Positions 55,054 to 62,515 of a stretch of DNA of 64,000 nucleotides are shown piece after piece. This stretch comes from Mesorhizobium sp. M00.F.Ca.ET.216.01.1.1. GTDB lineage: Bacteria; Pseudomonadota; Alphaproteobacteria; Rhizobiales; Rhizobiaceae. The notes beneath the pieces are model-generated. The model saw nothing but the letters and a program-made list of their open reading frames with translations. It was not told the origin of the DNA and did no database searches. Both the position numbers and the translations under genes were made by a program. Every line of letters begins with the position of its first letter. Positions within the stretch are counted from its first letter, which is position 1. The stretch covers positions 191,949-255,948 of the forward strand of contig NZ_SADR02000005.1 of the NCBI RefSeq assembly GCF_004010325.2. Direction: 5' to 3'.

Positions 55054-55641
55054 ATGATCTCCCCCAAAGACGTGAAAAGACACCTCCGCAAGGAAGCGCT
55101 CGGCCGCCGCGATGCGCTGGATCCGTTCTGGCGCGAGGAAGCAGCGCTGGAAATGGCTGAGACGGCGCGAGACCAGATTGCGATCGAGCCGGGCCAGATC
55201 GTCTCGGGCTTCTGGCCGATGCGCTCTGAAGTCGACGTCCGGCCGCTAATGTTCGCCTTGCGCGAGAGGGGGGCGAGGCTCTGCCTGCCGGCCATTCTCG
55301 ACAAGACCACCATCGTCTTTCGCGAACTGACGCGCGGCGCGCCGATGGTCGACATGGGGTTCGGCACGGTCGGGCCGCACGAGAAGGCGAAGGTGCTTGA
55401 TCCCCAGGTGATGCTTGTGCCGCTCGCCGCCTTCGACCGGCGTGGCCACCGCATCGGTTACGGCGCCGGCTATTACGACCGGGCGATCGCGCGGCTGCTG
55501 GACAAGGGAAAACTGCCGCGGCTAATCGGCATTGCCTTCGACTGCCAGGAGGTCGCGCTGGTGCCGGACGAGCCGCATGACGTGATCATCCCGGAAATAC
55601 TCACCGAGAGCGGGTTGCGCCGGTTCACGCCAGAATTGTAG
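55054..55641 (+). CDS. 5-formyltetrahydrofolate cyclo-ligase
   Basis: A 195-residue enzyme turning 5-formyl-THF into 5,10-methenyl-THF with ATP. N-terminal KRHLRKEALGRRDAL, the VSGFWPMRSEVD strand, and the C-terminal ATP/folate motif DRRGHRIGYGAGYYDR are all present. It follows the 6S-like RNA; in other bacteria the two are often co-transcribed. ATG 55054 starts the family N-terminus. The ribosome site is weak. Confidence 0.95.
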   Translation: MISPKDVKRHLRKEALGRRDALDPFWREEAALEMAETARDQIAIEPGQIVSGFWPMRSEVDVRPLMFALRERGARLCLPAILDKTTIVFRELTRGAPMVDMGFGTVGPHEKAKVLDPQVMLVPLAAFDRRGHRIGYGAGYYDRAIARLLDKGKLPRLIGIAFDCQEVALVPDEPHDVIIPEILTESGLRRFTPEL

Positions 55642-55655
55642 ATAAGATGATAGAC

Positions 55656-55680
55656 GCATGATCTTTTCCGAAAGTCATGC
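55656..55680. repeat. Short palindromic intergenic repeat
   Basis: GCATGATCTTTTCCGAAAGTCATGC: GCATGA at the left pairs with TCATGC at the right around CCGAAAG. It is a short copy of the dispersed family seen at 56645-56689. Confidence 0.6.
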
Positions 55681-55722
55681 AGCTTTTTGCTTCGCTGACC
55701 TTTGGTTCGGGATATTGATCAT

Positions 55723-56547
55723 ATGAGACTTCTTTTCCTCGGCGACATGGTCGGTAAAACAGGACGCACTGCGGTGTGGGAACAACTGCCCGGCCTGATT
55801 GCGGATTTCAAACTCGACTTCGTCATCGTCAATGGCGAGAACGCCGCTGGCGGCTTCGGCATCACCGAGGAGATCTTTCGCGAGACGATCTCAGCCGGCG
55901 CCGATGTCGTCACCACCGGCAATCATGTCTGGGATCAGCGCGACGCGCTGGTTTTCGCGCCGCGCGAGGAGCGCTTCCTGCGCCCGTCGAATTTCCCAAA
56001 GGGCACGCCCGGTCGGGGCTCCGGCGTCTACATCGCCAGGAACGGCGCGCGCGTGCTGGTCGCCAACATCATGGGCCGGGTGTTCATGCATCCCGAGCTC
56101 GACGATCCGTTCCAGGCCGGCGAGCGCGAGCTGACGGCCTGCCCGTTGGGCGAGCAGGCCGATGCGGCGGTCATCGACTTCCATGCCGAGGCGACCTCGG
56201 AAAAAATGTGCTTCGCGCATTTTGTCGACGGCCGCGCCAGCCTGGTCGTCGGCACCCATACCCATCAGCCAACCGGCGACCACCAGATCCTCAATGGCGG
56301 CACCGGCTATATTTCCGACGCCGGCATGTGCGGCGACTATGATTCCTCGCTCGGCATGGACAAGGAGGAGCCGCTTAACAGGTTTCTGTCAAAGGTGCCG
56401 AAAGGACGCTTCGAGGCAGCGACCGGACCGGCGACATTGTGCGGCATCGGCGTTGAGATTTCCGACCGCACCGGGCTGACCGAACGGATCGCGCCGTTTC
56501 GCCGCGGGCCGCGGCTGGAGGAAACGGCGCCGGCCTTCTGGTTGTGA
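55723..56547 (+). CDS. YmdB-type metallophosphoesterase (TIGR00282 family)
   Basis: A 274-residue metallophosphoesterase. Metal ligands are visible in LFLGDMVGKTGR (Asp), VNGENAAGG (Glu/Asn), TTGNHVWD (Asn/His) and GTHTHQPT (two His). The family hydrolyses cyclic nucleotides in Firmicutes; the substrate in alphaproteobacteria is unclear. ATG 55723 (MRLLFLGDMVG) is chosen over 55702. Confidence 0.92.
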   Translation: MRLLFLGDMVGKTGRTAVWEQLPGLIADFKLDFVIVNGENAAGGFGITEEIFRETISAGADVVTTGNHVWDQRDALVFAPREERFLRPSNFPKGTPGRGSGVYIARNGARVLVANIMGRVFMHPELDDPFQAGERELTACPLGEQADAAVIDFHAEATSEKMCFAHFVDGRASLVVGTHTHQPTGDHQILNGGTGYISDAGMCGDYDSSLGMDKEEPLNRFLSKVPKGRFEAATGPATLCGIGVEISDRTGLTERIAPFRRGPRLEETAPAFWL

Positions 56548-56644
56548 CATTGATCTCGGCAGGTCCCATACCTACCTGCCGGCGACACCACAGCGCCGCG
56601 CGTCCTATTGGACGCGCAAGGGACGCTGTAGCACTTAGATTTTG

Positions 56645-56689
56645 CGCATGATCCTTTCCGAAAATCGATTCCGATTTTCGGGGTCATGT
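56645..56689. repeat. Palindromic intergenic repeat before the TerC gene
   Basis: CCGAAAATCG-ATTC-CGATTTTCGG is a perfect ten-pair hairpin, flanked by CATGA and TCATG that extend the symmetry. The same words occur at 55656-55680 and, degenerate, near 8912-8940 and 26998-27045. Confidence 0.75.
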
Positions 56690-56726
56690 GTTGAAGCGGA
56701 TTGATACGCCACCGGGGGACGACGTA

Positions 56727-57494
56727 ATGCAGCTAATAGAGTTCCTGGCGCCGCATTTCGCTTTCATATCCGACCCCACGGCATGGATCGCGCTGCTGAC
56801 GCTGGTAGTGCTGGAGATCGTGCTCGGCATCGACAATCTGATCTTCATCTCGATCCTGACCAACAAGCTTCCGGAGACACAAAGAGCCCGCGCGCGTCGG
56901 CTCGGCATCTCGGCGGCGCTGATCATGCGACTCATCCTGCTTGCCACCATCTCCATCATCGTCCAGTTGACCACGCCTGTCTTCGCGGCTCTCGGCCATG
57001 GCTTTTCCTGGCGCGACCTGATCCTGATCGCCGGCGGCCTGTTCCTTGTCTGGAAGGCGACCAAGGAAATCCACCACACGGTCGATCCTGACGATCACCA
57101 GGACACGATGATGGGCGAGACGCTGCAGTTTTCGCTCGCCGGCGCCATCTTCCAGATCCTGCTGCTCGACCTCGTGTTCTCGATCGATTCGATCATCACC
57201 GCGGTCGGCATGACCGACGAGATCGCCATCATGTACATCGCGGTCATCGTGGCGGTCAGCGTGATGATGCTGGCGGCCGGGCCGCTCGCCGATTTCATCG
57301 CCAGGAACCCGAGCATCATCATGCTGGCGCTGGGCTTCCTGCTGATGATCGGCATGACGCTGATTGCCGACGGCATGGGCTACCATGTGCCGAAGGGCTA
57401 CATCTACGCGGCGATGGGATTCTCGGCGATGGTCGAAGGCCTCAACATGCTGGCGCGGCGCCGGAAAAAGGCGAAGTCCGGCGGCAGGCATTGA
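56727..57494 (+). CDS. TerC-family integral membrane protein
   Basis: A 255-residue membrane protein with seven helices. [26 protein letters not shown] carries the conserved acidic ExxxGIDN motif and [20 protein letters not shown] the second SIDS motif, which form the metal-ion path in this family (manganese export for several members, tellurite resistance for the name-giver). The end is basic. ATG 56727. Confidence 0.93.
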   Translation: MQLIEFLAPHFAFISDPTAWIALLTLVVLEIVLGIDNLIFISILTNKLPETQRARARRLGISAALIMRLILLATISIIVQLTTPVFAALGHGFSWRDLILIAGGLFLVWKATKEIHHTVDPDDHQDTMMGETLQFSLAGAIFQILLLDLVFSIDSIITAVGMTDEIAIMYIAVIVAVSVMMLAAGPLADFIARNPSIIMLALGFLLMIGMTLIADGMGYHVPKGYIYAAMGFSAMVEGLNMLARRRKKAKSGGRH

Positions 57495-57527
57495 GCCCGG
57501 CACGCATCGCTTGAGAAGCCTTGCGTC

Positions 57528-57995
57528 TTAGTTTGCTGGCAAACCCTTCGGGTGACGGTCGCCGATCAAGCCGAGCGTCAGCCCCTGTTCCAGCCATGCC
57601 TTGGCGCCGGCGAGCACGAGCGAGAAGCCGCTGGTCGAACCGATGGCTTGCTTGACCTGCTCATCGGCGCTGCCGGCAAAGCCGAAATTGCGGACCTCGA
57701 CGAAGGTCGTATTCTCAGGCATTGCGGTGAAGGTCCAGACTACCGTCGTCGTCGGGTCGCTCCACTGCATGACGATCTTTTCGTCCTTGACGATCTCGTC
57801 CACGCTGACCGTCGTCGAGACGCCATACATGCGCCACTCCCAGCGAACCTTTTTGCCGCTGTCCAGCCTGTCGCTGCCATGGGTGAACCAGAATTTCGTC
57901 GTGATCGCCGGATCGACAATGGCTTCGAACACGTCTGCGACCGGCCGCCGGATCAGCATGCCAGCTTCGGCCGTTGGTGTTTCGTGAACTTCCAT
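57528..57995 (-). CDS. SRPBCC/AHSA1-family protein
   Basis: A 155-residue protein of the START-like AHSA1 group: RRPVADVFEAIVDPAITTKFWFTHGS at the start, VRWEWRMYGVSTTVSVDEI in the middle and the C-terminal helix AGAKAWLEQG. It probably binds a hydrophobic ligand. ATG 57995 has GGAG six bases upstream. It lies 18 bases after a second SRPBCC gene, in one operon divergent from an ArsR regulator. Confidence 0.85.
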   Translation of the reverse strand: MEVHETPTAEAGMLIRRPVADVFEAIVDPAITTKFWFTHGSDRLDSGKKVRWEWRMYGVSTTVSVDEIVKDEKIVMQWSDPTTTVVWTFTAMPENTTFVEVRNFGFAGSADEQVKQAIGSTSGFSLVLAGAKAWLEQGLTLGLIGDRHPKGLPAN

Positions 57996-58013
57996 CTGCT
58001 TCTCCAAGCGCGC

Positions 58014-58496
58014 TCAGATGTTGTCTTCGCTAGCGGGTTCCCCCTTCATCTCGCTGCGGTAATAGCCGTCGCGCAGGTTGATGCCGTATTCGACATAGGC
58101 CTTCATGCAGGCCAGCATCTGCGACCAGCCCTCGCAATTGAGGTAGGATTTTTTCAACCCGACCGCGTCCTCGTGCCAGCCACTCTCGGCGATGGTGACG
58201 AAGGTTCCGCCATCGTCCAGTGGCTCGAAATTCATCTCGATGCGCGTCTTGTAGGCCGGCTTGCCGTCGGCGTCCTTAGCGTCCCAGCGCAGCACGATGC
58301 GGCTGTCCTTCTTCACCTCATCGACCTCGACCGGAACCTTGCCCCACCAGACGACGCCGGCACCCTCCACCAGCGGCGCGCTGGCGCCGCCGATCGTGGT
58401 GAAATAGCCGCTGAGCTTGTTCGGATTGACGACTGCGTCGAAGACTTCGGCGACCGGCCTGCCGATGCGCCCGGAAATCCTGAATCCAAGAGACAT
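58014..58496 (-). CDS. SRPBCC-family protein
   Basis: A 160-residue START-like protein (GRIGRPVAEVFDAVVNPNKLSGYFTT, VVWWGKVPVEVDEVKKDSRIVLRWDA, then FVTIAESGWHEDAVGL). A second member of the pair with the gene downstream. ATG 58496 follows AAGGAGCTGTGGAT. It is divergent from arsR-type gene 58548 and the two share a short promoter region with a palindrome, so it is probably the main target of that repressor. Confidence 0.85.
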   Translation of the reverse strand: MSLGFRISGRIGRPVAEVFDAVVNPNKLSGYFTTIGGASAPLVEGAGVVWWGKVPVEVDEVKKDSRIVLRWDAKDADGKPAYKTRIEMNFEPLDDGGTFVTIAESGWHEDAVGLKKSYLNCEGWSQMLACMKAYVEYGINLRDGYYRSEMKGEPASEDNI

Positions 58497-58529
58497 ATCC
58501 ACAGCTCCTTCCTTGATCGGGGCGAAGAT

Positions 58530-58549
58530 ATGTTATAGAAACATAACAT
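58530..58549. promoter_or_regulatory. Inverted repeat, candidate ArsR operator
   Basis: ATGTTAT-AGAAAC-ATAACAT lies in the 51-base divergent space and overlaps the ATG of the ArsR-type gene. A seven-base perfect inverted repeat in this place suits autorepression. Confidence 0.65.
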
Positions 58550-58871
58550 GTCAAGCCGATCGCAAGACGACAATGTTTTCAAGGCACTGGCGCATCCGCG
58601 CCGGCGGCTGATGCTCGACGAATTGAAGGAAGGGCCGAAGACGACGGGAGCATTGTGCGACGCCTTTCCCGACATGGACCGCTGCACCGTCATGCTGCAT
58701 CTGAAGGTGCTGCAGGAGGCCGATCTGGTGGTGGCGCGGCGCGAAGGGCGCGAGCGCTGGAACCACCTCAATGCGCTGCCGATCAAGCAGATCCACGACC
58801 GCTGGATCAGCCAGTACGCCACGCATGCGATCAGCATTCTCGACCGGCTGAAGTCCGACCTGGAGGGGTGA
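58548..58871 (+). CDS. ArsR-family transcriptional regulator
   Basis: A 107-residue winged-helix protein (KALAHPRRRLMLDELKEGPKTTGALCDAF, then DRCTVMLHLKVLQEADLVVARREGRERWNHLN). ArsR proteins of this branch often sit beside AHSA1/SRPBCC genes, as here. No metal-binding Cys pair of the ELCVCD type is visible, so it probably senses something else. Its start overlaps the operator palindrome. Confidence 0.9.
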   Translation: MSSRSQDDNVFKALAHPRRRLMLDELKEGPKTTGALCDAFPDMDRCTVMLHLKVLQEADLVVARREGRERWNHLNALPIKQIHDRWISQYATHAISILDRLKSDLEG

Positions 58872-59109
58872 ATCGCCGCGACAATCCACCGGAATTCCGC
58901 GTCGCAGACACTCGTGCGCGCTATGCCACCGCGCGGCTGGACGAATTGAGCCGATTTATCTATAAGCCGGCCATTCCGACATAGAGCGCCGTACGTCCGT
59001 CCGGACGCACCGGGGGCATTCGGAAATTTTTGAATTCGAGCATTTTGTAATACGCCGGGCGTTTCGTCCGGCCACACGATGCTCTAGCCGAGAAGACGAC
59101 AGGGGTGCC

Positions 59110-59859
59110 ATGGCTGGCCATTCACAGTTCAAGAACATCATGCACCGCAAGGGCCGTCAGGACGCGGTGCGGTCGAAAATATTTTCCAAGCTGGCGCGCG
59201 AGATCACCGTCGCCGCCAAGACCGGTACGCCAGATCCATCGATGAACCCGCGCCTGCGCCTTGCCGTGCAGAACGCCAAGGCGGTGTCGATGCCGAAGGA
59301 CAACATCCAGCGCGCCATCAACAAGGCGTCGATGGGTGATGCCGAGAATTACGAAGCGGTGCGCTACGAAGGCTATGGGCCGGGCGGCGTGGCGCTGATC
59401 GTCGAGGCGCTGACCGACAACCGCAACCGTTCGGCATCGAATGTCCGCGCCGCCTTCACCAAGGCCGGCGGGGCGATGGGCGAAACCGGTTCGGTGTCGT
59501 TCATGTGGGACCGCGTCGGCGAGATCTACTATCCGACCTCGGCGGGCAGCGCCGAGAAAGTCATGGATGCAGCGATCGAGGCCGGCGCCGACGACGTGCA
59601 GTCGGACGAGGAAGGCCACACGATCTACTGCGCGTTCGAGAATCTCGGCGACGTGTCGAAGGCGCTGGAGGGCGCGCTCGGCGAGGCAGAATCGGTAAAG
59701 CCGATCTGGAAGCCGCAGACCAGCATTGCGGTCGACGAGGAGCGGGCACAGTCGCTGATGAAGCTGGTCGCCACACTCGAGGACGACGACGACGTGCAGA
59801 GCGTCTACGCCAATTTCGAGGTCGACGACGAGACCATGGCGAAGCTCAGCGCGGCATGA
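59110..59859 (+). CDS. YebC/PmpR-family (TACO1) translation/transcription factor
   Basis: A 249-residue protein of the YebC family. [28 protein letters not shown] is the N-terminal signature, then [25 protein letters not shown] and [16 protein letters not shown]. The family eases translation of polyproline stretches and was earlier thought to be a transcription factor. ATG 59110 follows GACAGGGGTGCC. Its stop overlaps the start of the SelW-like gene. Confidence 0.96.
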   Translation: MAGHSQFKNIMHRKGRQDAVRSKIFSKLAREITVAAKTGTPDPSMNPRLRLAVQNAKAVSMPKDNIQRAINKASMGDAENYEAVRYEGYGPGGVALIVEALTDNRNRSASNVRAAFTKAGGAMGETGSVSFMWDRVGEIYYPTSAGSAEKVMDAAIEAGADDVQSDEEGHTIYCAFENLGDVSKALEGALGEAESVKPIWKPQTSIAVDEERAQSLMKLVATLEDDDDVQSVYANFEVDDETMAKLSAA

Positions 59860-60188
59860 GCACAGCTCAGCCCGGCATGAACGAACAGGCGCTGCCCACC
59901 ATCCGTATCACCTATTGCACGCAGTGCCACTGGCTGCTGCGTGCCGGTTGGATGGCGCAGGAGCTGCTCTCGACCTTCGGAACGGATCTGGGCGAAGTCA
60001 CGCTCGTGCCCGGCACCGGCGGCATCTTCACCATTTCCTGCAATGACGTGCTGGTCTGGGACCGCAAGCGCGACGGCGGTTTTCCGGATGCGGCCAAGCT
60101 CAAGCAGCTGGTCCGCGATGTGATCGATCCGGGCCGCGATCTTGGCCATGCCGACCGGAAGGGCCACATGTCGAAGACTCCCACATGA
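59856..60188 (+). CDS. SelT/SelW/SelH-like (Rdx) protein
   Basis: A 110-residue thioredoxin-like protein with the redox motif CTQC ([19 protein letters not shown] near residue 20) and [13 protein letters not shown]. Cys replaces the selenocysteine of eukaryotic relatives. The ATG overlaps the yebC stop (ATGA), so translation is coupled. The stop abuts the convergent GNAT gene with no gap. Confidence 0.88.
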   Translation: MSTAQPGMNEQALPTIRITYCTQCHWLLRAGWMAQELLSTFGTDLGEVTLVPGTGGIFTISCNDVLVWDRKRDGGFPDAAKLKQLVRDVIDPGRDLGHADRKGHMSKTPT

Positions 60189-60632
60189 TCAGGTTGCTTC
60201 GAAAGCGAAGCGGTAGACATTAGTCTGCCGTTTCTCGAATCCCAGCTTCAGGTACAGGCGGTTCGCTGCCTCCCTTGACGGGCGCGAGGTGAGGTCGACC
60301 GTTCTGGCACCGGCCGTTTTCGCCTGTGCAAGCGCTTCACGGACCAGGGCTGATGCAATGCCCAGGCCTCTGTGGCGCTCATCGACTATTACATCCTCGA
60401 TGATCGAGCGTACCCCTGTTGGCACGCGGAAAATGGCCAGCGTGAGCATTCCTTGCAGTGTTTGGTCCGTTCTTGCGATGAGCAGGGTTGTCGCCGGCGA
60501 CTTGATGATACTCTCCAAATCCTCGTTGCGTGGCCCCGAAGCGGACGACGACAGCTGATGGATCAATGCAATCATGGAATGCGCCAGCCATGGCGTCAGG
60601 GTCGATACCGCCTCTATTTCGAACTCGGTCAT
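60189..60632 (-). CDS. GNAT-family N-acetyltransferase
   Basis: A 147-residue acetyltransferase with VDERHRGLGIASALVREAL (acetyl-CoA motif) and SREAANRLYLKLGFEKRQTNVYRF at the end. Convergent with the SelW-like gene; the stop codons touch. Substrate unknown. Confidence 0.85.
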   Translation of the reverse strand: MTEFEIEAVSTLTPWLAHSMIALIHQLSSSASGPRNEDLESIIKSPATTLLIARTDQTLQGMLTLAIFRVPTGVRSIIEDVIVDERHRGLGIASALVREALAQAKTAGARTVDLTSRPSREAANRLYLKLGFEKRQTNVYRFAFEAT

Positions 60633-60716
60633 TTTTTATCATCCTTCCTGGCGACCCATGGGAGAAGCAATCGATCCCGAAGGTGCTTGCTCCTCCGGGA
60701 TTCGTCGGAAGCTACT

Positions 60717-61196
60717 TCACCGCAGCGCCACGATGAAGCAGCCCAGCGCCACGATGCCGGTGATGGTGCGGACGTGGTTCCACGTCACCCACTCCCTGAG
60801 ATAGGTGGTCCACACAGTGGCGCCGTTGGCGCTGGCCGGATCGACGGCAGCCAACGCATCGTTGAGCGGCACGTTGAAGACCATGGTGACGATCGGGTTG
60901 CCGACGACATAGATCAGCGCGCCGGCGAGAAGCCAGAACGAACCCGGCTGGCTCCAGCCGATGATGGCGCCGGCGGCAAGCACAAGGCAGATCAGCCCGG
61001 TGCCGAAAAGCGCTGTCATGAACATCGGCGTAATGACGGTGACGTTGATCGAATTCATCGCGGCGATGCCGCCGGCGACAGGCAGGCGGGCGAGCGCCGG
61101 CATGACAAAATTGGAGAATGCGAAGAAAACGCCGCCGACGACGCCTGAGCCGAGGGCGGCGATGAAGGTGAGAGTGGGAAGAAGTATCGCGATCAT
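60717..61196 (-). CDS. DUF1772/anthrone oxygenase-family membrane protein
   Basis: A 159-residue protein with four membrane helices (FIAALGSGVVGGVFFAFSNFVMPALARLP, then MTALFGTGLICLVLAAGAIIGW) and a conserved NxxVPLNDAL-type stretch (FNVPLNDALAAVDP). It matches the DUF1772 group. ATG 61196 is chosen; the frame is open to 61265. Divergent from the next TetR gene and probably its target. Confidence 0.85.
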   Translation of the reverse strand: MIAILLPTLTFIAALGSGVVGGVFFAFSNFVMPALARLPVAGGIAAMNSINVTVITPMFMTALFGTGLICLVLAAGAIIGWSQPGSFWLLAGALIYVVGNPIVTMVFNVPLNDALAAVDPASANGATVWTTYLREWVTWNHVRTITGIVALGCFIVALR

Positions 61197-61261
61197 GTCA
61201 GGTGCTCCAGATTTGTTGGGCGTCCCACCGTGATTGTCCTTTGCCAAAATATGAGTAATCC

Positions 61262-61280
61262 TCACATTTGCAAAATGTGA
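61262..61280. promoter_or_regulatory. Inverted repeat, candidate TetR operator
   Basis: TCACATTT-GCA-AAATGTGA is a perfect eight-base inverted repeat in the divergent space between the DUF1772 gene and the TetR gene, with a weaker outer repeat AATATGAG...CTCGTATT. Confidence 0.7.
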
Positions 61281-61347
61281 TAAACCCTCGTATTTTTCAA
61301 GTCAAGTCATTTTCTTGGCCATTTGTCGGGCCGGTTTGGAGACAGTC

Positions 61348-61989
61348 ATGGAAGGCACCGCCGTATCGGTTCCAAGTGACGGACAGATCGCATCGCCGCG
61401 CCGGGCGCCGAGCCAGCAACGCAGCCGCGAGCGGGTCGAGCGGATGCTTACCGCCGCCTCGGCGTTGATCGCCGGGCAAGGCAGCGATGCCATGCGCATG
61501 GGCGAAGTGGCGGAAAGGGCCGGTGTGTCGATCGGTTCGCTCTACCAGTTCTTCCCGGACAAGCGGGCGATCATCCGGGCGCTGGCCGAACGCTACACCA
61601 CTCAAAGCCAGGCCTGCATCGCGGCAGCGCTTGCGGAAGTCAGCGATGCCGACAGCCTGCGGCGTGCATTTTCGGAGCTGGTGGACACCTATTACGGCCT
61701 GTTCCTGGCCGAGCCGGTGATGCGCGACATCTGGTCGGGGACGCAGGCCGACAAGGCGCTACGCGAACTCGAACTCGCCGACAGTCGGGCCAATGCCGAA
61801 TTCCTCACCGCCGTGCTGAAACGGCTACGGCCTGACGCCAATCCGGCGGCGCTGGAAACGACGGCGCTTCTCATCTGGCAGATGGGCGAGGCGGCGATGC
61901 GGCTGGCGATCTCGGTCGAACGACAGGAAGGCGACAGGCTGGTCGCTGCCTACAAGCGCATGGCGCTTCGGGAACTGCTTGACGAGTAG
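61348..61989 (+). CDS. TetR/AcrR-family transcriptional regulator
   Basis: A 213-residue regulator with a helix-turn-helix at about 20-65 (SRERVERMLTAASALIAGQG, MGEVAERAGVSIGSLYQFFPDKRAII). The N-terminal tail is polar. ATG 61348 (MEGTAVSVPS). Divergent from the DUF1772 membrane protein gene across a perfect palindrome, which suggests repression of both. Ligand unknown. Confidence 0.9.
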   Translation: MEGTAVSVPSDGQIASPRRAPSQQRSRERVERMLTAASALIAGQGSDAMRMGEVAERAGVSIGSLYQFFPDKRAIIRALAERYTTQSQACIAAALAEVSDADSLRRAFSELVDTYYGLFLAEPVMRDIWSGTQADKALRELELADSRANAEFLTAVLKRLRPDANPAALETTALLIWQMGEAAMRLAISVERQEGDRLVAAYKRMALRELLDE

Positions 61990-62038
61990 AGGTGCATTTC
62001 TCGCAATGAGAGTTCGTATCGCAAAACTGAGCGGCAAC

Positions 62039-62067
62039 AAAAAACCCGCCTGGAGGGCGGGTTTTTT
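62039..62067. terminator. Bidirectional terminator between TetR gene and rpmE
   Basis: AAAAAACCCGCC-TGGAG-GGCGGGTTTTTT is a perfect twelve-pair symmetrical hairpin with an A-run on one side and a T-run on the other, serving the two convergent genes. Confidence 0.93.
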
Positions 62068-62091
62068 CGGATCGTCTAAAGGCTGCTCGGC

Positions 62092-62313
62092 TTAGAGGCC
62101 GAAACCTTCGAAACGCTTCTTGAACTTCGACAGGCGGCCACCGCGGTCGAGCAAGGTCTGCTGGCCGCCGGTCCAGGCCGGGTGGGTGGTCGGGTCGATA
62201 TCGAGGTTCATCGTATCGCCTTCCTTGCCCCAGGTCGAACGGGTCATATATTCGGTGCCGTCGGTCATGACGACCTTGATGGCGTGGTAGTCGGGATGGA
62301 TGTCGGTCTTCAT
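62092..62313 (-). CDS. rpmE: 50S ribosomal protein L31 (cysteine-free form)
   Basis: A 73-residue L31: [41 protein letters not shown] and RLSKFKKRF. The zinc-binding Cys of the long form are absent, so it does not store zinc; this is the usual alphaproteobacterial kind. ATG 62313 follows CCAGGAACGAAACC. Confidence 0.96.
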   Translation of the reverse strand: MKTDIHPDYHAIKVVMTDGTEYMTRSTWGKEGDTMNLDIDPTTHPAWTGGQQTLLDRGGRLSKFKKRFEGFGL

Positions 62314-62515
62314 GGTTTCGTTCCTGGCTTGCCGGCGCTGCTGACGGGCATAGAGCCTGCGTCGATGCGCCCCTTTTTAAAACTCGAAGCCGCAGCTATT
62401 GAGGAGCCACGGCTTCTAAAACGGTCGGCGAGCCTATACATCAGCCGGAATTGAATCACAAGGCCGTGGCAAGCGCATATTGAGGCGCATACCAAAACGG
62501 CCAGAGGAAACGGTC

